A DNA stretch of 64,000 nt from Candidatus Jidaibacter acanthamoeba (GCF_000815465.1 NZ_JSWE01000096.1:1-64000); one strand, 5' to 3'. Positions 17,255 to 27,103 are shown, numbered from the stretch's first letter. Numbers and translations: made by a program. The notes: generated from the sequence alone by a model not told the origin.

Positions 17255-18304
17255 ATGCTTAAAATAAATGAAATAGACAACCTGTTTGCCGATGAACCGT
17301 TAACTGAAAGAGAAGCTTGGAGATGGTTAATCAATAATATAGCTATTGAACCTTGTTATAAAGTGCTGAATAAAAATCTGTACATAGTAAACAAGGGACA
17401 GATATTAACCTCCAACCGATCATTAGCTAAAGTATGGCAGTGGAATGAAGTGAGGGTAAGAAGGTTCTTATCCCGCCTAAAATGTCTTGGATTAATTGAC
17501 TCAGAGGTAAGCGCTAAAGGAACCGTGCTAACCATAGATAGCTCCTATATCTCAGGTGAGATAAATAAAGTTGCCAACTCAACAACTGACTCGGAAGTGA
17601 CTAATACTCAACGCAAGGATAGCTCTCCTGTACTTCAGGAAAAACCTGTGTTTACTAACCATATCCTTGTAGCAATGACGCAGAGTAAGGGTTGGGTAAA
17701 AAAGAAAGACGAAAAAGAAAAGAACCAAAAGAAAAAGAAGAAAGAAAAAAAACCTTTAAAAGAAAAAAATATTCCCTTAGGGAATACAAAAAAAGAAAAA
17801 GTTTCCTATGAATTTGAGGTAATTGAGGAAGGAAACGTACCGCTAGCTGAAGTGGAAAATGCAAAGCCGACTAAAGGCAAAGATGCGAAACCTCGAAAGA
17901 AGCCAAAACAACTGAATGACTGGCTGGAAGAGTTGAGAGTAGATCAGGTAGAGGACTGGGCAAGGGAGAACATGCTTGATGAGCTGGATCTGACTTGGGA
18001 ATTGGAAAAGTTTAAGGATTACTTCAGAGCATATCGCAGTAAACCGCCTAGAGACGGAGTAGCTGCGCTTAGGAACTGGCTACGCAACAGCATTGAATTC
18101 AATAGGAACATGAGGAAAGGATATGGAAAAAATACAATCACAAAACCAAACGCCCGCGATTTATTTACTACCGCAAGTGCTAACATCCTTGCTAAGCTCA
18201 ACGGAGTACAACTGGATAGGGATAAAGAACCAATGGGGCATACACTACAGCAAGCCGATACCTGTCATCTCAAAGACCTCCGTCATTTACGAACAGTTAG
18301 TTGA
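17255..18304 (+). CDS. Phage O/DnaT-like replication initiation protein
   Basis: A 349-residue protein with an N-terminal winged-helix part (about 10-95; EAWRWLINNIA and VWQWNEVRVRRFLSRLKCLG), a long lysine/glutamate-rich linker (about 150-220) and a C-terminal segment with spaced aromatics (WELEKFKDYFRAYRSKPP, ALRNWLRNSIEF) like the DnaT/DnaD-type ssDNA-binding domain. Similar genes start replication in phages and ICEs. It follows the Cro-like regulator and overlaps the next gene by 182 bp in another frame. Replication of the excised element is the likely job. Confidence 0.65.
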   Translation: MLKINEIDNLFADEPLTEREAWRWLINNIAIEPCYKVLNKNLYIVNKGQILTSNRSLAKVWQWNEVRVRRFLSRLKCLGLIDSEVSAKGTVLTIDSSYISGEINKVANSTTDSEVTNTQRKDSSPVLQEKPVFTNHILVAMTQSKGWVKKKDEKEKNQKKKKKEKKPLKEKNIPLGNTKKEKVSYEFEVIEEGNVPLAEVENAKPTKGKDAKPRKKPKQLNDWLEELRVDQVEDWARENMLDELDLTWELEKFKDYFRAYRSKPPRDGVAALRNWLRNSIEFNRNMRKGYGKNTITKPNARDLFTTASANILAKLNGVQLDRDKEPMGHTLQQADTCHLKDLRHLRTVS

Positions 18305-18623
18305 AGCTAAAATTGTATTTGAAAAGTTAATGCAACCTGCAACCTCACAAGAAATTTTGGAAGAATTGGATAAGTTGAATCGTCATTACCCGATAATCGG
18401 CTTGAATGAATATCAGTTACAGGAACTAATGACAGATTACATTGAAGACTTAAGCCCATACCCGATTGATCTGATTAGAGATGCTTGCACTGCATATAGA
18501 CGAAACGGCAAACATCTTTATTTCCCGAAGATAGGACAATTACTTGAGATGATTGCAGAACCCCGTAAACAAAGGAGTTGGCAATATAAAAAGATTAATA
18601 TGTTGCTGGAAAAGGCTAAGTAA
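18123..18623 (+). CDS. Helicase-loader-like (phage P type) protein, overlapping gene
   Basis: A 166-residue protein whose start is supported by GAGG seven bases before ATG 18123, although this lies inside the preceding gene; the two share 182 bp in different frames. Its C-terminal half (PIDLIRDACTAYRRN, HLYFPKIGQLLEMI) resembles a family often encoded right after phage O-like replication genes, thought to help load the helicase. The first 60 residues, which use the overlap, are not recognisable, so a later internal start cannot be excluded. Confidence 0.55.
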   Translation: MEKIQSQNQTPAIYLLPQVLTSLLSSTEYNWIGIKNQWGIHYSKPIPVISKTSVIYEQLVEAKIVFEKLMQPATSQEILEELDKLNRHYPIIGLNEYQLQELMTDYIEDLSPYPIDLIRDACTAYRRNGKHLYFPKIGQLLEMIAEPRKQRSWQYKKINMLLEKAK

Positions 18624-18660
18624 ATAAAGAGCTATATCCATACAAATTTGCTTTATGTCC

Positions 18661-21600
18661 CTATCTTTCCCGATTTCTTTCTTTTCCTTTAGCTTGAGAG
18701 CTAAATAGGGATGAATTTAAAGCCTTATTTATGACCTCATTTGTAATGCCATATGATTCTAATATGGAATATTGCTCTGTAGCTTCCAAATTATTGCCTT
18801 CCTCTTTAGAAAGATGAGTTTGTAACCAAGTAATCGCACCACTAATTGCAAAGCATTTAATTTTATTGGTTAAGTTAGAAATATTTGTTATGGCTAATAA
18901 GGCTTTGAAATCTCCATAATATCCGCATAATTTTGCTAAAATTTCAATTTGTTCTATTGGTTGCTTGGAATCAAATTTATTTATTAAGTCTACTACAGTG
19001 TTATCTTCAGTGTCTTCTCTAGCTTTATTAAAGAGGGTTTTTAAAAATTTATTTTTTTGAATTTCTTCAAGTATTTTATCTATTTCACTACGGGATAGTT
19101 GCTCATTATTGGACTTTCTGCTCTTTGTTCGTTGTTCTTCAAAGTTTAGCAAGCTATCTTCAAGTTCTTTATCTCCGATTTCTCTAGCCAAGTCAAAAGG
19201 GGTTTTATTAGAATTATCAGGAATGCGATTGTTAGCTCCATGCTTCACTAGGCAGTCTATAATTTTTATATCCTTGTTAATTACAGCTAAATGTAATGGT
19301 GTCTTACCTTCACTATCCCTTACATCCAGAAAAGCTCTGTTTTGCAAAAGATATTCTACAATTAGCAAGTTTTGTTTATTTACTGCTATATGAAGTGCAG
19401 TGGTTAGTTTATTGCTATATAAGCATGAAGTCCAATAATAACAACTTGGAAAAATACTGCTTCGAAGTTCGCTTAATTTATTGTTTTCTACTAACCTAAT
19501 AAATTGCTCATATGTATAAGCTCCTTTTTGTTCAAAATTTCCTTCTCTATCAGATATCTCTCTAATTACTTTTTCTCTTATTTCTCTACCATTATGAGAT
19601 GCTGAATTTCCTCTAACCATTCTAGCTGCTTCTGTTTTATTTTTCATATCTGAAGCTTTGCGCATTGGGGTATCACTAGGTAATTGCATGGTAAATAAAC
19701 CGTCTAGCCCCCTATATATAAGTACGCCATATAGCTCTTCAGCTTTCTTTCTGGCCAGTTCAACCATCTTAACTTCATGGTAAGAACATAACCATTCTCC
19801 TAATATTTGCTTAAATCTTTCCATGCCAGGAGTATGAGGTTTGAGGGTTTTGAATTTATCTCTTAATTCTCTATACATTGTTCTAGTTAAACCATATTTT
19901 TCCAGATAAAAATCTTTGTATCCTCTATGGAAAGAAGGATATTTAGCTATATGAATCTCAATTATTCTTTCGGCTGGGATTGAAGCTGGGAAGCTGGCTT
20001 CCCTTTCTGATACTATTATATTATTTATATTAACTCTACCCTGTGCATTTAGGCTCACAACATGTAAAGCTCCGTTTTCCGAGTAATCTTCTAAGGGGTG
20101 TAATGAGAGATAAACCTTACCTGAATACGGTCTTTCTGCTTTTCCGTTTTTACGCCATCTAGGTCTTAATCTCTCATCTTTATGAACTTCATAAATTTTA
20201 ATACCATATGCATATTTTAGTGCATGATAAGGCACATCTCCTGTAGACACAAATGGGTTGTGATTATTTAATAAATACTGCTTAAGTATAAGATTATTGG
20301 TTGCAAGGCTAGTAAAATTATCATAGTCTTTAGTATATAAGTCTTGCAACAATTCGGCTAAATTATTATAGATATAACAATTATAAGCATACTTCCCTGT
20401 CTTTCTTGCTGCTAATAATTTATCTTTTAAGGCATTATTCCATATTTCAAATGCACGGCTTAGTTTTATTGTTTCTTCAGGCGTTAAAGTAGATTTACAT
20501 TTGTATAGTTCAGCAAAGTTATTGGTTTGGCTAGCACCGAATAATATTGAAGCACTATAATAAGGCCTGCCTACTTCATCTTCTTTCCTATGGGCTCCGC
20601 GAGCTGGTTTATTCCACTTGGTAGTGTTGTAATTAATTCCTCTATATTGAGCTATAAAGAACTTAATATTTTGTAACTTAAGGTTATTTTTTATTTCTTC
20701 TAGAGCTTGTTTAATAGTACTACCATTAGTAATAAGTTCGTTTATTTTATTTAAAACTTCTTGTATCTTATTTTTATCAATAATACTTGGATAGCTTATT
20801 TGCTGGCGATCTCTTACGGATTTTTTAAGATCATCAAATTTGAATTCAGCATTTGAATTATCTCTAATTTTTCTTAAAAAGCTCTCTTGGTATGCTTTTT
20901 TTAAAGCAGGAGTAATTTGTGTTCTTATATTATCATATTCGTTAACTTCATCCTCATGTTCTGAATCTGAATCATCTGAAAGATAAGAGCCATAAAAATC
21001 AGTATTCTTAGTTTCTTCATTAACTATGAATTTTTGCAGCTCTGATATAAAAGTAGAGTTAGATTTAGTAAACTCTCTTATTATCTTTCCATTCTGAATA
21101 TAATGCTGCAAATTATATTCATTTAGAGTGAATCTTAATATATTTATTAGTGTTTTACATGGCTCGTCTTCAAGTTTATGCCTTTGGCTTTCATATAATA
21201 AAGATGTAATTATTTTATTCTTTTGGATACTCTCATTATCTCCTTCTTTTATTTCTACTAACTTTAGGTTACCTAAAATTACAGGTATCTTTTTTAATAA
21301 AATGTCCTTTATTTTGGAATTCGTATTTGCTTTATCAAAGATAGTTCTTCCTATACCGTCAGGCATAGAGATATCTGCCCCGTTTTCTAATAGCAATTCT
21401 AGAATTTTAAAATTATTCTCTATAGGATGGGGGCTTATTTTACTTAATATTATATGTAATGCTGTTGTAAAATTACCTATATTTCTAGTAGTATTTATAT
21501 CTGCCCCAGCTTTAAGCAAGACTTTTGCAATCTCATACTCACCTTCTTCTACTGCTCTCATCAATGCAGTGTTACCTTCATTATCCTGAGTATTAACCTT

Positions 21601-22203
21601 AGCTCTTTTGTTTATAAGAGTTTGTACAATATGAATTTCTCTCCTGCATGTAGCCCACATTAATGCTGTGCTACCATCTTTACTTTTTGCTTCTATTTCT
21701 GCCCCCCTATTAATAAACGTTAATGCTATATCTTTATTTTGATTGATTGCAGCCCACATTAACGGAGTAGTGCCATTATTATCAGCTTTATTAATAGTAT
21801 CATTATCGAGAAGTAAGGATATTATTCCTCTGCAATCATAAATTATTGCTGAAATTAAAGGAGTGGAGCCATTATCATCGGTTAAATGTATACTGGCACC
21901 ATTCTCGACGAGTAATCTTACCATATCTTCATTTCTGCATGATATAGCATAAGTTAAAGCAGTATTACCGTCTTTACCCTTCGCATTTATTTCTGCACCA
22001 TGTTTTATAAGGATTAATGCAGTACTTTTATGACCAGCCATAGCTGCACGCATTAGAGCAGTACAACCGTAATCATCTTTAGCCCTTGTATCTTCCCCCT
22101 TTCCTAGAAGGATTTCAACTTGACTATTATCGCCATCTCTTGCAGCAATTATTAATGAAGTTTGTCCATGCTCATTTCGGCTTTCTTTTAATATACGTTT
22201 CAT
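18661..22203 (-). CDS. Ankyrin protein enclosing a putative R-S-E ADP-ribosyltransferase domain
   Basis: A 1180-residue protein. Ankyrin repeats occupy about 12-300 and again about 930-1015. Between them, a non-repeat region shows the three ordered signatures of R-S-E mono-ADP-ribosyltransferases: FFIAQYRGIN (Arg521), NPFVSTGDVPYHALKYA (STG 653-655, in place of STS) and EREASFPASIPAERIIEI (Glu733-x-Glu735 followed by the usual FP strand). The ~130-residue gap between the first two is longer than in compact toxins. If right, it would transfer ADP-ribose from NAD to a host protein selected by the ankyrins. No signal peptide is seen, consistent with T4SS export. It converges on the replication pair, 37 bp away. 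Assignment is by motif only. Confidence 0.62.
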   Translation of the reverse strand: MKRILKESRNEHGQTSLIIAARDGDNSQVEILLGKGEDTRAKDDYGCTALMRAAMAGHKSTALILIKHGAEINAKGKDGNTALTYAISCRNEDMVRLLVENGASIHLTDDNGSTPLISAIIYDCRGIISLLLDNDTINKADNNGTTPLMWAAINQNKDIALTFINRGAEIEAKSKDGSTALMWATCRREIHIVQTLINKRAKVNTQDNEGNTALMRAVEEGEYEIAKVLLKAGADINTTRNIGNFTTALHIILSKISPHPIENNFKILELLLENGADISMPDGIGRTIFDKANTNSKIKDILLKKIPVILGNLKLVEIKEGDNESIQKNKIITSLLYESQRHKLEDEPCKTLINILRFTLNEYNLQHYIQNGKIIREFTKSNSTFISELQKFIVNEETKNTDFYGSYLSDDSDSEHEDEVNEYDNIRTQITPALKKAYQESFLRKIRDNSNAEFKFDDLKKSVRDRQQISYPSIIDKNKIQEVLNKINELITNGSTIKQALEEIKNNLKLQNIKFFIAQYRGINYNTTKWNKPARGAHRKEDEVGRPYYSASILFGASQTNNFAELYKCKSTLTPEETIKLSRAFEIWNNALKDKLLAARKTGKYAYNCYIYNNLAELLQDLYTKDYDNFTSLATNNLILKQYLLNNHNPFVSTGDVPYHALKYAYGIKIYEVHKDERLRPRWRKNGKAERPYSGKVYLSLHPLEDYSENGALHVVSLNAQGRVNINNIIVSEREASFPASIPAERIIEIHIAKYPSFHRGYKDFYLEKYGLTRTMYRELRDKFKTLKPHTPGMERFKQILGEWLCSYHEVKMVELARKKAEELYGVLIYRGLDGLFTMQLPSDTPMRKASDMKNKTEAARMVRGNSASHNGREIREKVIREISDREGNFEQKGAYTYEQFIRLVENNKLSELRSSIFPSCYYWTSCLYSNKLTTALHIAVNKQNLLIVEYLLQNRAFLDVRDSEGKTPLHLAVINKDIKIIDCLVKHGANNRIPDNSNKTPFDLAREIGDKELEDSLLNFEEQRTKSRKSNNEQLSRSEIDKILEEIQKNKFLKTLFNKAREDTEDNTVVDLINKFDSKQPIEQIEILAKLCGYYGDFKALLAITNISNLTNKIKCFAISGAITWLQTHLSKEEGNNLEATEQYSILESYGITNEVINKALNSSLFSSQAKGKERNRER

Positions 22204-22543
22204 ATTTTTAACTATTTTAGATTTTAAAGCTAAGCTTACAATTTTACTTTATTCAAACAATTCAATTTGCATAAATTATATATTAATAAATAATAAATAT
22301 TTATAGCTAAAGCTGGCTTTCCTTATAATTTATATAAAAAGCATGCTTCCAATCTGCAAGATAAAACTATTAACTTTCTAACAAACAATAATATTTCAAC
22401 AAAAGGGTGTAAGGGTGTTGATAAGGTGAGGAGTGGAGGAGTATATATTAGTCTTTAAGGCAAGATAAAAGAGTTCTCCTCAACATATTGGGTACACGGC
22501 TACATGATATATTTTACCATACATAGATACGGAGGCAAAGAAA
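22204..22543. other. Intergenic region before the transfer operon; possible oriT/operator
   Basis: A 340-bp gap with no ORF, lying between a divergent cargo gene and the start of the transfer operon. It contains G-rich short repeats (AGGGTGTAAGGGTGTTGATA around 22405-22424), GTGGAGGAGT at about 22432 and CTCCTCAAC at about 22478 that could pair. It precedes an RHH protein gene, whose family often binds next to oriT. It should also carry the tra promoter. Evidence for oriT is circumstantial. Confidence 0.3.
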
Positions 22544-23035
22544 GTGATTGGAGATAGAAGTTCAACCAAGGTGAATTTACATGGAGAGATGCGTGAACTA
22601 ATCAGTAGGGAAGCCAAGGACTTAGGAATTTCAATTTCAAGATTATTACGTGATTACTGTTTTGAACATATTAAATTAAAGGAAGAGTCAAGACTCGCCA
22701 AAGAAGGAAAAATTAAGGAAGGGTCAATACTTCATACTTTTATCTCTAATATGGAGGCAAGAATTGCAATATCCATAGAAAGTAATCAGAACGAGATCAT
22801 AGCGCTAAGGAATGATGTACAAATTATTGCCGTAATAATTGATAACTATATTAAATTATATTTGAACCACACTAAAGAGGTGCCGCTATTGGAAAGAGAG
22901 CAGCGGATCAAAAGCTCATTAGTTAGGTACAATAATTTCCTAAACGCGATAAAAAGCAATCCGAGGAATGAAGGTGGCAATATTATAAGTGAAATAAGAG
23001 GGTTTATTTATAATAAATCAGAGACAGAAAAATGA
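22544..23035 (+). CDS. Ribbon-helix-helix (CopG/MobC-like) protein, first gene of the transfer operon
   Basis: A 163-residue protein starting with GTG 22544 after GGAGG. The N-terminal 45 residues (TKVNLHGEMRELISREAKDL then ISISRLLRDYC) fit a ribbon-helix-helix DNA-binding domain; the rest is a long helical region. Small RHH proteins precede trbB in many alphaproteobacterial Trb clusters and act as regulators or relaxosome accessory factors. It overlaps trbB by 4 bp. Confidence 0.65.
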   Translation: MIGDRSSTKVNLHGEMRELISREAKDLGISISRLLRDYCFEHIKLKEESRLAKEGKIKEGSILHTFISNMEARIAISIESNQNEIIALRNDVQIIAVIIDNYIKLYLNHTKEVPLLEREQRIKSSLVRYNNFLNAIKSNPRNEGGNIISEIRGFIYNKSETEK

Positions 23036-24006
23036 GTAATATTTTAGCGAAAGAAGAACAAAACAGAAGACTTGAAGACAAGCTAAGGCGCGAACTTGGG
23101 GAAGAAATAATCAGTAAGCTCAATGATCCGAAAATTATAGAAATTATGTTAAATCCTGATGGAAAGGTTTGGTATGATGTAATTGGAGAAGGTTTGAGTG
23201 ATAGCAGTTATAAAATAAGTAAACTGCAAGCTGAAAATCTTTTAAGTACTATTGCTTCCGTCTATAATACTGTAATCAATACCTCTTCTCCCATACTGGA
23301 AGTAGAGCTGCCGTTTTGGGGGAGCAGATTTACTGCAATTTCTGCTCCCGTAGTTTCATCTCCTTCGTTTACTATTCGAAAAAGGCCTGAAAAGATCTGG
23401 ACGCTGCAAGATTATTTGAAGAGAAAGATAATAACCGCCCATGAGATAGAAATAATCAGACAAGCTATAGTTTCAAGGAAAAACATTTTAATAGTAGGAG
23501 GTACGGGGTCAGGTAAGACTACACTCGTAAATGCATTGCTGCATGAGTTATTCTTATCTGCACCAAAAGATAGAATATTAATTATTGAAGATACTATCGA
23601 GCTAAAATCTCAATTACCTAATACTATAGAACTCAGGACTTCACAAAACATTGATATTAACCGTTGCTTAAGAACTGCACTCAGGATGAGGCCTGATAGG
23701 ATTATTGTCGGGGAAATAAGAGGTCAAGAAGCAAGTACACTGATTAAAGCATGGAATACAGGTCATCCCGGAGGTATATCAACCGTGCATGCCAATTCGG
23801 CGGCAGCAGGATTAATCAGAATTGAGCAACTTATTCAGGAAGCCAATATAAAACCTATCGGCGAGATCATAGCGGAAGCAATCAACTTAATAATCTTTAT
23901 TGAGCGAATTAAAAGCTCACCATGGCGCAAGGTCAAGGAGATAAAAGAGGTTAAAGGATATGAGAATGGCAAATACATACTTAATTTTAAAGCAACAAGG
24001 ATATAA
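23032..24006 (+). CDS. trbB: TrbB, T4SS ATPase (VirB11 family)
   Basis: A 324-residue secretion ATPase that energises pilus assembly and substrate transfer at the cytoplasmic face. Motifs: Walker A GGTGSGKT (156-163), the Asp-box region IIEDTIEL, Walker B-type RIIVGEIRG (224-231) and the His box TGHPGGISTVHAN (243-255). Size is as expected for TrbB. The ATG overlaps the stop of the RHH gene; trbC follows after 3 bp. Confidence 0.95.
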   Translation: MSNILAKEEQNRRLEDKLRRELGEEIISKLNDPKIIEIMLNPDGKVWYDVIGEGLSDSSYKISKLQAENLLSTIASVYNTVINTSSPILEVELPFWGSRFTAISAPVVSSPSFTIRKRPEKIWTLQDYLKRKIITAHEIEIIRQAIVSRKNILIVGGTGSGKTTLVNALLHELFLSAPKDRILIIEDTIELKSQLPNTIELRTSQNIDINRCLRTALRMRPDRIIVGEIRGQEASTLIKAWNTGHPGGISTVHANSAAAGLIRIEQLIQEANIKPIGEIIAEAINLIIFIERIKSSPWRKVKEIKEVKGYENGKYILNFKATRI

Positions 24007-24009
24007 ACT

Positions 24010-24342
24010 ATGAATAAAATAAACGGAAAAAAAATTATACAAAGGATCACTGCTAAATTTATCATTTTAAATATAATAAGCAATCAGGCATTAGCGGTCA
24101 CAAGCACAAGTAACTTACCTTGGGAAGCGCCACTGGAAACAGTGAAAACAAGTATCACAGGACCAGTCGCGATTACAATTGCGGTACTTGCTATGTGTAT
24201 AACAGGAGCTGCACTTGCGTTCGGCGAAGAATTATCAGGCTTTGTCAGAAGAATACTGATGCTTGTGTTAGCTATCTCAATTTTAGTATCAAGTTCAAGC
24301 ATAATAACTACCCTGTTCGGTGTAGCAGGAGCAGTTATCTAA
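24010..24342 (+). CDS. trbC: TrbC, major pilin (VirB2 family)
   Basis: A 110-residue precursor with a signal sequence (1-29, ending in ALAVTS) and two hydrophobic helices (about 50-70 and 82-105) separated by the short polar turn EELSGFVRR, the usual VirB2/TrbC shape. It would be processed by the TraF peptidase encoded later in the operon and polymerise into the conjugative pilus. Its TAA overlaps the ATG of trbD. Confidence 0.9.
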   Translation: MNKINGKKIIQRITAKFIILNIISNQALAVTSTSNLPWEAPLETVKTSITGPVAITIAVLAMCITGAALAFGEELSGFVRRILMLVLAISILVSSSSIITTLFGVAGAVI

Positions 24343-24638
24343 TGAGAAATGAATTACGCCGTGTTCCGATACGCAGGTCTTTAACACGCAGGCAAATGAT
24401 CTTAGGAGGAGAGAGAAGTTTAGTACTTCTTGCTGCCTTAAGCTCGAGCGTTATCGGTTTAAGTATAGCTTTAGGATATAACTTTACACTCGGTATAGCA
24501 ATCGCAAGCATTCTTTGGAGCCTTGAGTTATTTCTGCTTAGACTCATGGGAAAAGCGGATGCTTTAATGAGTTTAGTGTTTATGAGGTCAGTAAAGTTTA
24601 AGAGTTATTATCCGTCAAAAGGAAAATATTCAGGGTAG
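24342..24638 (+). CDS. trbD: TrbD (VirB3 family)
   Basis: A 98-residue inner membrane protein with a polar N terminus (LRRVPIRRSLTRRQMILGGE), then two adjacent hydrophobic segments (about 25-62), typical of TrbD/VirB3. The start used is the ATG overlapping the trbC stop (TAATG); the open frame extends upstream but only as an out-of-frame shadow of trbC. It assists pilus assembly together with TrbE, which begins 4 bp downstream. Confidence 0.9.
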   Translation: MRNELRRVPIRRSLTRRQMILGGERSLVLLAALSSSVIGLSIALGYNFTLGIAIASILWSLELFLLRLMGKADALMSLVFMRSVKFKSYYPSKGKYSG

Positions 24639-24642
24639 ATAA

Positions 24643-27096
24643 ATGTATTTAAAAGAATGGAAAAGACAGCCTACAGGATTTTCGGATTTACTAAATTTTG
24701 CCGTTCTTGTTGATGACGGAATCATGCAAGGTAAAGACGGTAGCCTTAGCTCAAGCCGATACTTTAAGGGGCAGGATATGGATTCTAATACAAATGAGGA
24801 ACTGGAAGGAATCTCAGCGAGATTAAATGCGGCACTACAAAAGTTCGGGAGCGGCTGGATGATGCAAATAGATTGTATAAGAAAAAAAGCAAATAGCTAC
24901 CCTGACACAAAAGATATGGCATTCCCCGATAGAACTACCGCTTTAATTGATTACGAAAGAGAATTGCAATTTACAAGTTACAGCAATAACTATGAAAACC
25001 TTTATGCACTTACGCTTACCTATACGCCGCCGCTTAAAGCAGAAGGGAAAATATTAGATATATTATACTCAAATGATAACTTTGAGAGTGAAGCAACAGG
25101 AGATAAAAACCTAAATTATTTTAAAAAAGTTACTAAGGAATTTGAGCTATCTTTATCTTCTATTCTTGAGATAAAACAAATGCGCGGCATTAATTATAAA
25201 GATGAATATCAAAAAACTCATACCCGTGATCAGTTGTTAGAGTTTTTAGCTTATACCGTTACAGGTAAATTTCAAAAGATTAATTTACCGAGCATACCTA
25301 TGTATTTGGATGCAATAATCGGTAATCAGGATTTTATCGGCGGTAATTTTCCTAAAATAGGAGATAAATACATTAAGTGTATATCAATTGAAGGGTTTCC
25401 TGCCGAATCTTATCCAGGGATTTTAGATAATTTAAATTATTTGGCAGTAGAATATCGCTTTAGTTCAAGGTTTATATTCTTTGATAACGTAGAAGCAAAA
25501 AGCATAATTAACCGACATCGTAGGAAATGGAAGCAAAAAATTCTAGGTTTTAAAGACCAGTTATTTAACACAAGAAGCGGAGCAGTAAACTTCGATGCAA
25601 TAAATATGGCATCGGATGCGGAAGTAGCCATATCGGAAGTAGAAAGCGGGTTGGTTAAGTATGGAGATTATACAAATACTATAATTTTAATGCATGAAGG
25701 TCAATCTTTGCTCAACGAATCGGTTGAAAAGATAATTAAAACCATAGAGAATTTAGGGTTTGTTGCACGCATTGAAAGTGTGAATGCAGTGGAAGCGTAT
25801 TTAGGCTCTATTCCTGGCCATGGTTACTTGAATGTAAGAAAATCATTTGTAAATACTTTGAACCTTAGCGATTTACTGCCGATTACATCTGTATGGTCTG
25901 GTTTAGAATATAATCCTAATAGATTATATCCCGCAAATAGTCCCGTATTATTTTACAGCACCACCGCAGGTTGTACTCCGTTTAGAGTTTCCTTGCATGT
26001 TGAAGATGTCGGGCATACGCTTATATTAGGTGCTACGGGAAGCGGAAAATCTACTCTATTATCATTTATTATTGCACAGCATTTCAGATACAAAAATGCC
26101 AAAGTTTTTTGCTTTGATAAAGGGTATAGTTCTTTTGTATTAGCTAAAGCATGCGGAGGGGAGCATTATGATATTGCAGGAGACGAAAGTGATTTAGCCT
26201 TTTATCCTCTAGCTGAGATAGATCAAGCAACAGAAAGATTTTGGGCACAGGATTGGCTGGAAAGTTTAGTAGAGTTACAGGGGGTTAAGATCACTCCTCA
26301 GTTAAGACAAAGTATTCATATAGCTTTAGATTTGTTAGCAAACACGAAATCGAGAACTATTACCGATTTTATAAATACCATACAAAGCTTAGAAATAAGA
26401 GAAGCACTCACTACTTATAGTTTAGCGGGAAGTATGGGAAGGCTGCTTGATGCAAATAATGAGGGGTTAAATAAGGAAAGGTTTCAAGTATTTGAAATGG
26501 AGCATCTGATGGCACTGGGTGAAAAAAATGTTGCTCCTGTTTTAACTTATTTATTCCATAAGGTGGAAAAGAATTTAGACGGTTCACCGACTCTGATTGT
26601 TTTAGATGAATCCTGGATGTTTATCTCTCATCCCTTATTTAGGGATAGGATAAAAGAATGGTTAAAAGTTATGAGGAAAAATAATGTAGCAGTAATTTTT
26701 GCTACGCAATCTTTATCGGATATAGCAAACAGTGTTATTAAAGATGTTATATATGAATCATGTCCGATTAAAATACTGCTTCCTAACCCTGAAGCGGGTA
26801 ATGAGATTTCAAAAACAGAGTATGAAAAAATAGGGCTTAATTCACGTGAAATTGATATAATTAAAACGGCAATTCCTAAACGGCATTATTATTATACTTC
26901 ACCTTACGGCAAGAGGTTATTTGAACTGGGATTAGGAGGAGTTGCAAAAGCATTTGTCGCCTCATCAGGCAAGGAGGATGTAAAGAAGGCAAAATTATTA
27001 ATTAAGCAGTATGGTAATGAATGGCCTGTGCAGTGGCTAAGAGAGCATAGGCTGGATGATTGGGCTCAAGGCTGGCTAACTCTTATGAACAAATAG
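24643..27096 (+). CDS. trbE: TrbE, T4SS ATPase (VirB4 family)
   Basis: An 817-residue ATPase, the largest energising subunit of the mating-pair complex. The CagE/TrbE/VirB N-terminal domain covers about 180-400; the C-terminal domain has Walker A GATGSGKS (463-470) and Walker B LIVLDESWMF (651-660), with a conserved FATQSLSDI segment after it. Length and motif spacing are normal. Confidence 0.95.
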   Translation: MYLKEWKRQPTGFSDLLNFAVLVDDGIMQGKDGSLSSSRYFKGQDMDSNTNEELEGISARLNAALQKFGSGWMMQIDCIRKKANSYPDTKDMAFPDRTTALIDYERELQFTSYSNNYENLYALTLTYTPPLKAEGKILDILYSNDNFESEATGDKNLNYFKKVTKEFELSLSSILEIKQMRGINYKDEYQKTHTRDQLLEFLAYTVTGKFQKINLPSIPMYLDAIIGNQDFIGGNFPKIGDKYIKCISIEGFPAESYPGILDNLNYLAVEYRFSSRFIFFDNVEAKSIINRHRRKWKQKILGFKDQLFNTRSGAVNFDAINMASDAEVAISEVESGLVKYGDYTNTIILMHEGQSLLNESVEKIIKTIENLGFVARIESVNAVEAYLGSIPGHGYLNVRKSFVNTLNLSDLLPITSVWSGLEYNPNRLYPANSPVLFYSTTAGCTPFRVSLHVEDVGHTLILGATGSGKSTLLSFIIAQHFRYKNAKVFCFDKGYSSFVLAKACGGEHYDIAGDESDLAFYPLAEIDQATERFWAQDWLESLVELQGVKITPQLRQSIHIALDLLANTKSRTITDFINTIQSLEIREALTTYSLAGSMGRLLDANNEGLNKERFQVFEMEHLMALGEKNVAPVLTYLFHKVEKNLDGSPTLIVLDESWMFISHPLFRDRIKEWLKVMRKNNVAVIFATQSLSDIANSVIKDVIYESCPIKILLPNPEAGNEISKTEYEKIGLNSREIDIIKTAIPKRHYYYTSPYGKRLFELGLGGVAKAFVASSGKEDVKKAKLLIKQYGNEWPVQWLREHRLDDWAQGWLTLMNK

Positions 27097-27103
27097 GTAA
27101 AGC

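Noticed and set aside
21128-21589. 153-codon open frame opposite the ankyrin-ART gene
   Set aside because: Shadow of the ankyrin repeats on the other strand; hydrophobic, no start signals, no family.
24120-24341. Upstream extension of the trbD frame
   Set aside because: It is an out-of-frame reading of trbC with odd composition; the TAATG start at 24342 is the natural one.
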